Assembly (NCBI GenBank): GCA_018398765.1
Contig: JAHBMJ010001737.1
Coordinates: 44,585 to 108,584, forward strand
DNA from: Chromera velia
Taxonomy: Eukaryota > Sar > Chromeraceae
DNA length: 64,000 nt
Direction: 5' to 3'
The notes below the pieces were generated by a model that was given only the letters and a program-made list of their open reading frames with translations, ran no database searches and was not told the origin of the DNA. Of the stretch, positions 33,630-45,875 are shown in pieces (within the stretch, counting starts at the first letter, position 1; each line of letters opens with the position of its first letter). A program made the position numbers and the translations under genes.

Positions 33630-36468
33630 TTTGATCTGTCTGTTGGTGAGTGCCTTGGGGGGGTCTCTCCCGGCGTTCCGGGCCTTTGCCGCTGTGCCGC
33701 AGTGATTTGATTCATTTGATTGATCAGTCGATCGATCGGACTTTGTGACTGCGGAGTACAGAGGTGAGGTGAGTGCCTTGCAGAGGGTGGGGGTGAGTGC
33801 CTTGATCCTTGATGGAGTGGGGGGCATGGCGGGAAGGAAGGAAGGGCGAAAGCGGCTGTACTGCTCCGCTTGCAGGGATGCGTGGGGAATGGGGATAGTG
33901 GGGTGGCTTAGGGGGTCCATTTGGAAGGTCTCTCCTCATGAGATCTTTTTTTGCATTTTGTGCTTTTGCATTTCGAATTTTCCGACCCTCTCTTCATTGT
34001 TTGGGGGGAAGTGGGGGGGGCGGGGACTTTACTGCTTCTTTAGTCGTGTCTGCATAGGGATCTTTGGGGAGAGATTGGGGGTGGGGCAGGGGAGTTTGGA
34101 CGGACAGGGGAGGGGAGGGGAGGGAGCATCTGGTAGGTCGGTCTCTTCTCTCTTGTATGTGGGGCAGGGACGGACTTTTTGTGAGGAAACAGGGAAAAAG
34201 ATGCATTTGACCGTATAGATAGACCATTCCTTGGAAATCAACCTGCAACAAGGAAGCAACGAAAAAAGCAAACAAGTGTCCTCCGGTCAGGTTCACTTGA
34301 ATTGAAGAGATGCGGATCTTCCTTTCTTCCTTCCTTCCATGCGCTTCTCTTTTCTTTTCTTCTGTTCTCATCTCCCTCCGTCTTGATTTCCTCTTCCGTC
34401 TCCTAGAACCATTTGACGACATCTGATGTCTTCTCTTCCCCCGCTGAATTCCCTCTTCTAGAACCATTTGACGACATATGTCTTCTCTTCTCGTCCCTTC
34501 AGTTCTTGTTGCAGAGAGAAAGACAAAACCGAAAAAAAATGGCTGCAGCAAGAAAGGAGAGCAAAATCGCCGTCCGGTGTGCAGTCTCTTTTGTGCAGTC
34601 AAAATTCGATTTTGAGACGAAAGAGGAAGCCTGAGGGGTGGGTGGGCCCTCAAGGGAACATAGCTTCCTTCTTTCCTTTCTTCCTTCCTTCGTTCCTCCA
34701 TACGTGCATACATGCTCTGAGTGTATGAGGCAGACGGTATGGGGGAAGGGGAAAAGTGAAGTCGCAGCATTTTCCTTCATACAGAATTCTTTTTCTGTAT
34801 GAATTCTGTATTCATAAGAATTCTGTATGAAGGAAACTGCATACATGCTCTGAGTGTATGCGGCAGACGGTACGGGGGAAGGGGAAAAGTGAAGTCAGCG
34901 TGTGGTGGTGAGAATGTGCATGAGAGAAAAATTGGTTGGTGACAGAGGCTTAGGGAAAGAAGGGACGGACGGACGAACGAAAGAAGGAAGGTCGAAGAGG
35001 AACCCATTTATCGGTGTCTCAGACAGGCGCATTTTTCCTTTTAAGTTTCCTTCCAGTCTCTCGTTTATATGTGTGTCGATAAATGTCCCTGTCTGTCTGT
35101 ACCCGACAGTTAGACCGTCCCTCTCTGCAGTCTCGTCCGGCCTGCCTGAGAGAGAAAGACAGGAAGAAATCCTAATCGCACTGCATGGCAAATTCGACGT
35201 ACATGATTAATCGCTTGGCATGCAATCATCATAATTCCAAAGCACTGCTTGCATCCGCCCTTCGTTCGTTCCCTCTTTCCTCCATTGGAATGAGTGAAGA
35301 AAACTCTATCTCTTCTCCTTCTTTCCGTCCTCCTTCTCTTCGCCCATTCAATGGTTCTTTCTCTCCATTTATTCATGCATTCTGTCACTCAATAATCATT
35401 CATTCATTCGTCGATTCAAACTTTGAAGCAAGAATTGGACCAGGCCGAATGCGTATAAATTAATGGGTACAATATGCAAAAACATGCCATTCGGGGAAGC
35501 CCGGGCAGGAGCGGGTCCAGCGCCACCAGTGGGATGAGAAGACCTAAAGGGTAATTGATAGATCGCAAGATACTAAAAAAATCAAAAACTTGAAGAAACT
35601 TAGGACCTTAGTGCTCCCCCTACGGTTTTGTGCTAAATTTTGTTCCAACCAATCAATTACGGAATATTATTTGATCACCGGCTTTAACCTCATACATCAT
35701 ACATCATCATCATACATCATCATTCTTTAGTGAAAACACAAATTCAAACATTAAATAAAAAAAATGAAATGTATAATCAATTATAAGATGAATTACAACT
35801 AATTTACATTGAATTGTATTTCTAGGCCTACCGTGGAGGCCTACTTCATCAATTATCATACGTTGATGAATATGCAGTCCGGGCCAGTTGTTCCCAGGGC
35901 CCAGGCCGCAGGAGTATCCTCAAAATTTGAAATCTAGCGTTGCTAACTTTAGGATTGAACGCTACGTCGCTAACTCATCATCATAACTAGGAATAATATT
36001 TTGTTTTAAATAACAACTACTAATAATAATTGTATACTATGGACAATAGGGTACCCAGTAAATAATGCGTCTACCATCCAATACCGTCCAGAAACTGTAA
36101 ATTCATACTATATAGGACTTGGATATAACGTAGAATGAATTTTAATGAAAGCCTAAATAAAAATTACCAGAAAAATTAACACATCTTCTAGCATATCTTA
36201 AAACGTTACGGTAGTACACTCCTTGTTGATGCATGATCCGCTTTTAGATGCTGCACGTTATACAGATTCTAAGAGAATTCTATGTATGATAAACATTGAC
36301 TTGCCGAACGCTACACGCCTAATTATGGGCCGATGGATGCCGATGGCGATGGCGTATGATAATGATGATGATGAACATTTGTTATTAAATTGTTAACCCT
36401 TAAGAAGTTGATCGTGGTATCGGTAAGTATCGTATTGCAGTTTGCTTTATTTTAATCCACTTCTTCGA
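33630..36468. other. Intergenic: duplications, AT-rich island, no gene
   Basis: 33600-33715 repeats GTCTCTCCCCGCGTTCCGGG-type sequence overlapping the 3' end of the preceding gene (a second copy starts near 33662). 34402-34490 contains a duplicated CTAGAACCATTTGACGACAT. 34705-34896 is a flanked palindrome (own entry). 35480-36440 is an AT-rich island containing CATCATACATCATCATC and GATGGCGTATGAT words; the latter recurs in the island at 47.7-48.4 kb. Short frames show no family resemblance. Confidence 0.6.
34705..34896. mobile_element. Palindromic insert flanked by 59-bp direct repeats
   Basis: 34705-34763 and 34838-34896 match at 57 of 59 positions. The 74-bp insert between them (34764-34837) has perfect 20-bp inverted ends (34771-34790 and 34817-34836) with the arm CCTTCATACAGAATTCT. 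The interior repeats the same words (CTGTATGAATTCTGTATTC). This is the cleanest member of the family outside any gene. Confidence 0.92.
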
Positions 36469-39099
36469 TCAGCCCATTGCGGGCTCCATCACCATTTTGC
36501 TCTCAAATGTCTTTGCCTCGTCACGAGCCCAAGCATCTGTGTCCAGAATATCCTGCACAAGAAAGATGAAAAAAGAAATGCACAGAGGTTACTTGGTATA
36601 TAGAACAGGTCATCTACGTCACTATATGCCCAAGGATACCTTCACCGAGTCTCTGAATTGGGCGGAATTCAGTTTTTTATTTGACGAAAAGACGAACACA
36701 GACAGAAGGAGCAGCCGCTAACTGCTTCTGCTTGCTGTTCTGAGAAAGATCAACTCACCCAAAATTGGTCACAACAAGCGCGTGATCTGTCTCAGGCTAC
36801 GTCGAGCCAAGTCCGATCTACACAGAAGCGAGAAACTGGAGAGCCAAGTAGGGCCGCGCTCAAGGACTGTACGATCATTCAACATGAAGACGAGAAGCCA
36901 GACTGACCAGTCAAAAGCATGAATCGTTCAAAAGATGTGTTGTTTAAAAGTAATAACATGAAGACGAGACATGAAGACGAGAAGCCAGACTGACCAGTCA
37001 GAAGCATGAATCAATCAATCAATCAATCGACTCAAAAAGCAATCAGGCAAACAACCAAATACACTCACAAAACAAGCAAAAGGACCACGAGGAAACCAGA
37101 AGGGGAGACAGATCCCTTAGCGGCTCCTTGGAGAACATGGAGGGAGCAGGCAGAAGCAACAGAGGGAAGAAGAAAAAGACAAAGCTAACGACTGACGCAC
37201 GCACCTGCAGGGTGATATCTGCGGTTTTGATAATGCCCTTATGAGCGTCCATGACGCTCTCAATGACTTTGGGAATCTCCGTGAAATGAATTTTGCCGCC
37301 CCTGAACAGCTCCACTGCCTGCTCATTGGCGGCGTTCAGGGCGGCGGGCATCGTCCCTCCAGCCCTCCCGGCCTCATACGCAAGCCTCAAACAAGGATAC
37401 TTGTCGCTGCAGCCAACAAGAATATTGAAGCATGCAAACATACTCCCATAAGAAACCGTTGAGGAAGGCTGGTTGAAGTTCAAAACCTGTACGTCTGAGT
37501 CCTCGTCCAGCATTGCGCTCACAGGCGGGAAGAAGGCATTCCTCCTCTGAAGGGAGGCGAACAGGCGGGAAGAAGGAAGGGAGACAACCGAGCTAGAGAG
37601 ACTGAAAGAGTGAAAGGAAGGCATCCATCCTCTGCTTCATTCAAACCGAAGAACACTTGCGCTTGCGCTTGCATTGATTGCCTCTGACTGGTCTGACATA
37701 ATCCGACCATCTGGCACCTTCCCCCAGTATCCATCCCGACCATAAAGTACCAAACAGACTGCCTAAAACTGACAGACTGCCTAAAACTGACTGATTGACT
37801 GACGCACGCACTGACTGACAAATCGGGTTCCATGAAGGTCATCTGCTTCAGTTTGAAGAAGTCCAGAGGGTCGTAGGGCATTCTGCAGGGACAGACAGAA
37901 GCAATCAAGGCACTCACCGAAATGATGTTCGAATCAATGAAATATAAAATAAAATAAATGAAATATAGTATCTAGATGATAATAAAATATAGTATCTAGA
38001 GACAGAAGCAATCAAGGCACTCACCGAAATGATGATCAGTCGTGCGTTTGACTCATTGTCGGTTCTTGTTTAAGCACGTGTCGGGCTTCACTACTTCTGC
38101 TTCGACACAGAAACAAACAAGACAAAGTCGTTTAAACGATATACATGCCCTTATTGAAGAGACTGACTGACCGACCGACTGACACACTGAGGTCGGCATA
38201 TTCGGAAAAGCTGGAAGCGCACACATTCACGCACACACACTTACAGAGGGGGGGAAGGAGAGGAAGAGAGACAGAGAAAGAGAAAGAGGGAGAGGGCGAG
38301 AGGTCTCCCAGACTGACTGACTGACTTAACGCGATGCGGCCATGACATTGAGTAGAGGAGGGGAAGTCTCATGTCTGGCCACCCGAGTTGGGCAATCACG
38401 GAGCTGTCCTGGGTCTCCACCATCGAGTGGATAATGGACTGGGGATGCACAACCACCTGCAGACAAGAATAAGCACCATCGAGTGGACAATGGACTGGGG
38501 ATGCACAACCACCTGCAGACAAGAATAAGGACCATCGAGTGGATAATGGACTGGGGATGCACAACCACCTGCAGACAAGAATAAGGACTATCGAGTGGAT
38601 AATGGACTGGGGATGCAGACAAGAATAAGGACCATCGAGTGGATAATGGACTGGGGATGCACAACCACCTGCAGACAAGAATAAGGACCATCGAGTGGAT
38701 AATGGACTCAGGATTAAAAACCTGGTCATCTACAGACAAGAATAATGAAAGCAGTGTGAATTGTCTCAAAGCTTTTCCAGGGGTGTCGCTGTCGGATTTG
38801 CCGGTATGAGAGGCACAGAAAACTGCAGGCTGCAGAAGGAGGGCGTTTGAACAAACACAGATACACACACCCACATATATGCATTTACTTTCATACAGAG
38901 GCCGTTTGAACAAACACAGACACACACACCCACATACATGCATTTACTTTCATACAGAGGCCGTTTGAACAAACACAGACACACACACACACCCATATAC
39001 ATGCATTTACTTTCATACAGAGGCCGTTTGAACAAACACAGACACACACACCCACATACATGCATTTACTTTCATACAGAGGCCGTTTGAACAAACACA

Positions 39100-39141
<42 letters not shown>

Positions 39142-39873
39142 TGCATTTACTTTCATACAGAGGCCGTTTGAACAAACACAGACACACACACCCACATACA
39201 TGCATTTACTTTCATACAGAGGCCGTTTGAACAAACACAGACACACACACCCACATACATGCATTTACTTTCATACAGAGGCCGTTTGAACAAACACAGA
39301 CACACACACACCCACATACACACACACACACACATGCATTTACTTTCATACAGAGGCCGTTTGAACAAACACAGACACACACACACCCACATACATGCAT
39401 TTACTTTCATACAGAGGCCGTTTGAACAAACACAGACACACACACCCACATACATGCATTTACTTTCATACAGAGGCCGTTTGAACAACCACAGACACAC
39501 ACACCCACATACATGCATTTACTTTCATACAGAGGCCGTTTGAACAAACACAGACACACACACCCACATACATGCATTTACTTTCATACAGAGGCCGTTT
39601 GAACACAGACACACACACACACATACATGCATTTACTTTCATACAGAGGCCGTTTGAACAAACACAGACACACACACCCACATACATGCATTTACTTTCA
39701 TACAGAGGCCGTTTGAACAAACACAGACACACACACNNNNNNNNNNNNNNNNNNNNNNNNNNNNNNNNNNNNNNNNNNNNNNNNNNNGGGGGGGGGGGGA
39801 GGGAGGGAGAAGAGAAATGAAAGAGCGCCTGTCGGTCAGTTTGACTGTTTGAGTTTGTCAAGGGACTTTCCAC

Positions 39874-39912
<39 letters not shown>

Positions 39913-42620
39913 GGAGGCAGAGGGATGGAGCGACTGAAAAGAATGTGCGTGGGTCTGAGCAAAGGATGGGAAAGTGAGGCGTGACGAAATTCCAAGCCAC
40001 AGCCACCCTCTTTCTCTCTCTCCGAATGCCTTTCTGTCTTTCTGCCTGTCGGTCTCTCCCTCTTTCATCCCGACTCCTTTCTGTGCATCTATCTATCTGT
40101 CTGTCTGACTGACTGACTGACTGACCTTGTTCATCAAAGTTGCGGAGTCGATTGTGATCTTCGCACCCATCGACCAGTTCGGCTGCACACCCACACACAC
40201 CCACACGCACACACACACACACCGAGAGAGTATGGATATGCTTGTGTTGATGATGAATGATTCCACACGCCTGCAGTCCCCCCCACACACACGTACATGC
40301 ATTTTTCTTTCATAGAGAATTCTTTTTCTGTATGAAAGAAAATGTCTGTATGAGAGAAGATGAATGATTCCACACGCCTGCAGTCCCCCACACACGTACT
40401 TCAGGCATCTGATCATCCAACTCAAAGGACCCAAGCACGGCAAGAGTGCGCACGCATGTTTACGTACCCTTATGTTCACAGAGAGGCATCTAGGTGTAGA
40501 AGCAGTTTTTCTTAAACAATTCGGACGCTCTTGTTTTTCTCTAAGCCTTTTTGGGGTCTTCGCTCTCTCCTTTCCTTACTCTTACTGCCCCCCTCATAAC
40601 ATACTCTGACTGGCTGACTGACGTGTTTGAGTGCGTCCTCCAATTTGACGTTCTTGAGGTCTTCTTTCTTCCAGTCCCTGAAGGCGCCCCCACTGGCGGT
40701 GAGGAGAATCTTCTTCATGCCGTTGGGGGGCACTCCCTGAAGAGATTGGAAGATCGCAGAGTGCTCTGAATCGGCAGGGAGCAGACGGACCTGCATCAGC
40801 GCATGCATACACACACATACATACATTCATACACAAATACGTACACACACACATACATACATACATTCATACACATATACGTACACACACATACAGAAAA
40901 CGGTAGGTAGCAGACGGACCTGCATACATAAGCAACGGAATACATACACAATGCGAGTACATGCGCAAAAATTATTCCGCACACAATGACAATGACATCT
41001 GGCAGACGCGGAGGGATCTAAATCGGCACGAAGCAAACAGACTTGCAGTCTTTGGAAAGAAAGAGAATCGACAAAACAGGCGAACGCGAGGACATAAACA
41101 CATAAATACAGAAAACGCACCCACCCCGTGTTTGCGCAACAGAGGAAGGATGACTGGCCCCGCAGCGATGAGCGTCTCTTTGTTCGCCAACGCGATATCC
41201 TTCCCGGCCTCAATCGCAGCCACAGTCGGCAAGAGGCCTGCATTCATTCAAGCATAAACATTAATCCTCTACATAGAGGAAAGAACCTAAATACACAGAC
41301 AGAGAGAGAGGCACTGAAAAACGTACATGCCCAAGTCTCAGGGGGGCAGTGAGCGTCCACTGAGAGTCTGCAAACGCAGTCCCGTGAAGACTCACAGACG
41401 CGAAAAAGAAAAAACATAAGTCTATTCATTCCCACAAAGGGCCCCCACAAACAAACAGCGTCCCTGCTTCATGTGATAACTAACAGCCATAATAGGCAAT
41501 CTGGCACACACCCCACACAAATCAAAAATCAAGCATACAGACAGAAAAAGAACAAACACGAACAGCCTTTTTTCGATACACAAAGAAAGCCTATCCGGAC
41601 AGGACACAGCAGAGCAGCACGGGAATCCAACCCAACCACCCACCCAACCCACCTGCACATCCCACGACGCCAGTCACAGCGACGTCGGCAGACTCCCAAG
41701 AAGCGCACGCACAGACACCGTCCATCCCTGCAGAGAGAAAGGAAGACAGACAGACAGAAAAGGAAAGTGAGGAGCAGGAAGCCAAGTAACAAAAGACTAG
41801 ACTGAATCGATGCATTGCCAGCCAGGAAAGGACACGAAAAAGGCGAGGCCCTGCGAAAAGCGAATTGAAATTCAAGCTCAAAAAGCGAAAAAAAAAAGGC
41901 TGGCAAAAAGAAAGAGAAACACAGAGGCGGGACCCTCATTTTTCTCTCCGGGGACTCGCTGAGCAGTGTGCTCCTTTCTGTTTCTGTCTCTGCCCGACCT
42001 GCGAGGATTTTGGGCATTTGTGCGTCTTTGGGAAGTTTCTGCTTGATCGCTTCCTCCAATGCCGCCACTTTCGACTCGTCGAACAGGGCTACCACTTCGG
42101 GGCTGCAGGCACGACATTTTTCCTTTTTTTTTAATGGACACGACATTCTGTCAGTACGTCACACCGGCCAGACTTCCGGAAAATCAGCATCACACTAGTG
42201 TGAGAGAGGAAGGAAGAAAGAAGGAACGCACAAAGACTTCAGAAAGAAAAAATCAGGCCGGCAGGAATCAGGGAAGTTCCAATACATGAATGAGTGCATC
42301 AAGACAGCAGCAACGAAAGCCGGGGGGATTATTGCGCAATCCCATTCCCATACCCACACCCACACACTCATGCAAGCTTTGAAGCGGACTCCATCAACCA
42401 ACCAACCAACCAACCAACCAACCAATGAACTAGCCAACCAGATGCTTTTCCTTACTGTGCATCTGCATACCTGCCTCCCTTCTTCAGCTCTCTTTCACAC
42501 ACACACACACACTCACTCAAACTCTTAAGCACACAGACAGACAGACAGACTATATGTTTCTTCTTCTTCTCAGACAGACAGACTACATGTTTCTTCTTCT
42601 TCTCCCACGCACAGACAGAC

Positions 42621-42651
<31 letters not shown>

Positions 42652-43486
42652 GACAGATAAAGACACAAACCGACAGACAGACCGGAATTCCGCCACCTGG
42701 TCCGAAAGAAGTTCGACGTTCGACCCCGCAGCCAGGCCCTTCACGCTGAAGTGCTTCGGGCACTCCCTCACGATGTCCAAAGTCTGCGTCCCGATCGAAC
42801 CGGTGGAACCTGTGAACAAACATTCAGACAGACAGACAGACGGAAACGCGTGAAGAGGGTGTCGGTCGAATCGAACAAAGATTCAGACAGAAAGACAGAC
42901 AGAAACGCGTGAAGAGGGTGTCGGTCGAATCGAACAAACATTCAGACAGAAAGACAGACAGAAACGCGTGCAGAGGGTGTCGGTCGAATCGAACAAACAT
43001 TCAGACAGAAAGACAGACGGAAACGCGTGCAGCCCTCAGGGTGTCGGTCGAATCGACTGAGGCAGCAGACAGGTTTGCAGAGAAGTGGACGCCTCAGTGT
43101 GTGTTGAGACTTGACTGCGGATGGACAGCCTCCTTTCCTCTGAATTCCCTCAGTCTCATTCCCTTTCCTTTCCTTCTCACTGCAAAGACCTTTCGCAGGC
43201 TGGGATAAGAGCTGGAGGGGGAAAGAAAGTACTTTCATACATACATACATAAATACATACATACATACATACATACATACAGTGGAACATACATACACAC
43301 ATACAGGCTGGGATAAGAGCTGGAGGGGGAAAGAAAGAACAGCCTGGGTGGGCTGCGAGAGAGGGAGAGAGAGCGCGCGCGAGCGAGAGAGAGAAGGGAT
43401 CTAGAGGACGAACAGACCGAGAAGGGTGATCTTCCTGTGCCAGTCGCTTCCGTCCATTGCCTGCTTCACTGCGTCTCTGCACACGC

Positions 43487-43518
<32 letters not shown>

Positions 43519-44071
43519 CGACACCCGAAATGAAATGTGGGGAAGAGGCAGACAGAGATGGGGCCCGACAAACTGGTAGACGAGGCAGGGGAGGCAGAGG
43601 CATGAAGTAAGTCAGAGACGGAAAAGAGACGAAAGAATCTTGGACCGTCTCTTCTGTCTGTTTTTTCGTTGGCCGTCTCGCAAAAAGACACAAGAGAGAC
43701 AGGAGACGGCGGCGTCTCTTTGCCTTCTCCGGACTCTTTACCCCCGAGCACAAACTTTCCACATTCATCTACAGATACAGAAAGCCACACTGGACTCACT
43801 GTGCGGCCTCCAGAGAGAGAATGGGGGCTGAGGGAGCCAACATGTTGAGGAGACGGGAAGGGGACCGTCTGCTTGAGAGCCCCCGACTTGGCGCGGCGTC
43901 TCCTGCCTGAAGAGTCAGGAAGCCTGCACAAGGATGAAACAAAGAAGGGCGGCGCGAAATCAACAGGGACTCCAGGGACACACATCCGCACGGAAAAGAA
44001 GCAAAGAAAGCCGGCACGCACACACCTGAGACGGCTTCAGCCAACAAGAGAGTGAGGGCAAACAGTCTCAT
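36469..44071 (-). CDS. DXR: 1-deoxy-D-xylulose 5-phosphate reductoisomerase (plastid)
   Basis: Converts DXP to MEP with NADPH in the plastid isoprenoid pathway. Exons, 5' to 3': 44026-44071, 43800-43923, 43418-43476, 42683-42809, 41999-42102, 41653-41727, 41125-41237, 40623-40790, 40126-40182, [one not found], 38326-38456, 37820-37882, 37205-37406, 36469-36552. They join without frame change into 450 residues. Leader: [16 protein letters not shown] then FLTLQ, a signal peptide with Phe at the cleavage point, then an Arg/Ser-rich transit peptide. Catalytic body: [16 protein letters not shown] (NADPH), [29 protein letters not shown] (metal-binding Asp and Glu), [60 protein letters not shown] and [12 protein letters not shown]. 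The GLExIEAxxLF segment, with another metal-ligand Glu, is missing and its exon probably lies in the assembly gap 39737-39787. An upstream in-frame Met at 44107 would bury the signal peptide, so I chose 44071. Confidence 0.96.
36882..37012. repeat. 44-bp direct repeat around a 43-bp insert
   Basis: 36882-36925 and 36969-37012 match at 43 of 44 positions. Lies in the last intron of DXR. The insert ends with a short third copy of the repeat start (ACATGAAGACGAG), so at least two duplication steps occurred here. Confidence 0.88.
37894..38034. repeat. 34-bp identical direct repeat around a 73-bp AT-rich insert
   Basis: 37894-37927 and 38001-38034 are identical. The copy nearer the exon lies just upstream of the CTGCAG acceptor of DXR exon 37820-37882 (intron side). 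The insert 37928-38000 is AT-rich and itself contains ATATAGTATCTAGA twice. Confidence 0.9.
38419..38750. repeat. 56-bp array of duplicated DXR acceptor plus exon start
   Basis: Six copies on the reverse strand. Each reads CTTATTCTTGTCTGCAG then GTGGTTGTGCATCCCCAG and on through the codons for [13 protein letters not shown] of DXR exon 38326-38456. Only the copy nearest the exon continues into GTGGAGACCCAG. One copy lacks ~11 bp and the outermost has diverged (TGACCAGGTTTTTAATCCTG). Unit length is not a multiple of three, so use of an outer acceptor with read-through would shift the frame. Confidence 0.95.
38880..39736. repeat. About 14 copies of a ~60-bp unit with the palindrome arm
   Basis: Unit: TGCATTTACTTTCATACAGA, then GGCCGTTTGAACAAACACAG, then a CACA/CCCACATACA filler of variable length. 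It contains the arm TTTACTTTCATACAGA of the palindromic inserts. It fills the DXR intron next to the assembly gap, so true copy number is uncertain. Confidence 0.93.
39737..39787. other. Assembly gap of 51 undetermined bases
   Basis: Run of N between the CACA end of the ~60-bp array and a G homopolymer. A rounded or nominal gap size is likely, so more array and one DXR exon may be missing. Confidence 0.97.
40252..40399. mobile_element. Palindromic insert flanked by 41-45 bp direct repeats in DXR
   Basis: 40252-40296 and 40359-40399 are the same apart from the length of a C run and a CA run. The 62-bp insert 40297-40358 has inverted ends (CATTTTTCTTTCATA against TGTATGAAAGAAAATG) and GAATTCTTTTTCTGTATGAA inside. 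Lies in the intron between DXR exons 40126-40182 and 40623-40790. Confidence 0.9.
42826..43035. repeat. ~60-bp tandem array in a DXR intron
   Basis: Three to four copies of a unit with ACGCGTGAAGAGGGTGTCGG and AATCGAACAAACATTCAGAC, starting right next to the acceptor of DXR exon 42683-42809. CAAACATTCAGACAGA is shared with the intron edge itself. Confidence 0.88.
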
Positions 44072-44584
44072 CACGTCTCCGGTTCCGAAAGAAAAGCCAG
44101 CGGGCACTGCTGCTCACGACAACGTCTCTGGCAAGGTGATGGTTGCACAGAGAGGGCTACTTCACTGTCGGTCTTCTTCATGACCTTCAGGTGGTAGTTT
44201 CTTGACACGCAAACTCAGGCTTGACTGCTTTGAGGGCAGACGAGGATTGATCGGGGCCCATGCACAAGATTATTCGCTTTCCGGGACCATTCACCATGCA
44301 GGGTTGCAACGCGGGTTGCAAGATGTTGGAAGCTTTCCGGGACCACCAATCCTCTCCCCAGCTATTAACACAACCTTCATTGATTCTCTCCTGAATTGCT
44401 GTTTGACGGTTTTATGCATATCATACTTTGCGGTTCTGTGTACGTGAGAAGGTCTCCCTGTTCAGCAATCACCTTCCTCCCACGCGACCATCGGTCTTGG
44501 GACTCCTGGCTGGCTGTTTGTGCCAATTTTGACAGCAGATTGCTCAGCTGTATCCTTCGATCCATTGAAACGCCAACCTAGCGC
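44072..44584. promoter_or_regulatory. Shared divergent promoter region
   Basis: 513 bp separate the DXR start codon (reverse) from the start codon of the secreted receptor-L-like protein (forward), so both promoters must fit here unless further leader exons exist. It contains a pair of GCTTTCCGGGACCA words (about 44275 and 44332). I see no clear TATA box. Confidence 0.5.
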
Positions 44585-45700
44585 ATGTCAACGATGACTC
44601 GCAAGGCTATCATCGCTCTACTCCTCTTTGCTTGTCTGGGAGTCGCCAGTGGGCAGAACCCCAAGAAGAATGGCCTCTTGAGAAGAACCTCTGCAGAAAC
44701 AGAGACGGAGACGGAGACTGCAGAGACCCCTGCACAAGGGAACTCTTCAGATGTGAGTGTTCCTCTCTCCAGGTTCCTTTCTGCTTCCTTGTCTGCCCCC
44801 TCTCCTTCCTTTCTTTGAGGGGTATGGTCTGCTGGCACGGTGCGCTGGTGCTTTTTCTTATTAGTCTTCTGCTTTGCGTTCTTGCCTTTTGCTGTTCCGG
44901 TCCACCCCATTTGCTTCCTGGCTGAATCATCACAAGAAGGGCTCCTCTGTTTCTGTGCCGGTGTTCGTCTTTCTGTCCCTCTCATTCTTTCAACCCTCAA
45001 CTGTGCGTCTGTGCTCTCTGTGCATGCATGCAGGTGTTCGTCAGCACGACGCCCCTCAAGTGCGACGACCTGTCGTTGCTGGCAGGGAAGAGACGGCTGA
45101 CCGGGGACATCCTCATCGACGAGACTTGCACCGCCGCACCGCTGGAGTCTCACGTGGCTGCCCTGGAGTTCCTTGAGGGGTCGATCACCATCATCAACAC
45201 CGCCTTGGAGACAAACTTCACCGTCCCCTTCCCGTAGCTCAGGGAGTTGAGGGGACGGGAGGGAGACGGGGGGAATGTTCAGGTCTTCAACAACACAAAT
45301 CTGGGGGAGCTCTCAATGGAGGCTCTGGAGAGCGTCAACGGCAACTTTACCGTTGGACACTGGTGGATGGGTGGTAATCCTTCTTTGAGGGTGATCTCGT
45401 TGCCTGGCCTCACCTCCACAGGGGGGTACTTCGAGGTCTACGGCACCGCCCTCACCTCCCTCTCCGTTTCCGCCCTCACCTGTTTGGAGGGAGCACTCCT
45501 AATTGGTCAAGCTTGGTGGGATGCCAACCCCTCCCTGGAGTCCATCCATCTGCCTCAGCTTGAAGAGGTGGGGGGAAGTTTTGTTGTGAAGAGCAATCAG
45601 GCGCTGTCGGAGCTGGTCCTTCGCAGCTGCCCAGAGGAAGAAGGAGAGGAAGACAGAGGGGAGTGCCTGCTGTGGGAGGCACAGTGGACGCTCAGGCAGT
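44585..45700 (+). CDS. Secreted protein with receptor-L-domain-like repeats
   Basis: Exon 1 (44585-44752, 56 codons) encodes a signal peptide, RKAIIALLLFACLGVASG, and a Glu/Thr-rich spacer. GTGAGT donor, CATGCAG acceptor, then exon 2 from 45034 in phase. The body shows receptor-L/BspA-like leucine-rich turns: LEFLEGSITIINTALE, MEALESVNGNFTVGH, NPSLRVISLPGLTSTGG, LTSLSVSALTCLEGALL, NPSLESIHLPQLEEVGG. Such domains occur in surface or secreted proteins of many protists. A single TAG at 45235-45237 interrupts an otherwise open frame where the pattern FPxLREL continues. The exon seems to end at a GTGAGG donor near 45700, before an 81-bp array; later exons were not found. It could be a recent pseudogene, a polymorphic allele or a read error. 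Confidence 0.7.
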
Positions 45701-45875
45701 GGGTGAGGGGGGCGCGTCTGTGTCTTCCGTCTCTGAACTCTTGGCGGCCTTTGGGGGGCAGTGAGGGAAGGGGGCACGTCTGTGTCTTCCGTCTCTGTCT
45801 GTCTGTTCGTTGTTCTGTCTGAGTCCTTCCGCGAAGCACAACAACAACGGAGCAATGGAAGAATCTCCCTTCACA

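Noticed and set aside
34397-34495. Duplicated CTAGAACCATTTGACGACAT as a further flanked insert
   Set aside because: The spacing is a short unique segment without palindrome or simple repeat and the copies differ by an internal gap, so a plain tandem duplication is enough.
38880-39736. CRISPR-like regular repeat array
   Set aside because: Spacers are variable CACA runs and not unique sequence, there are no cas genes, and the setting is a eukaryotic intron.
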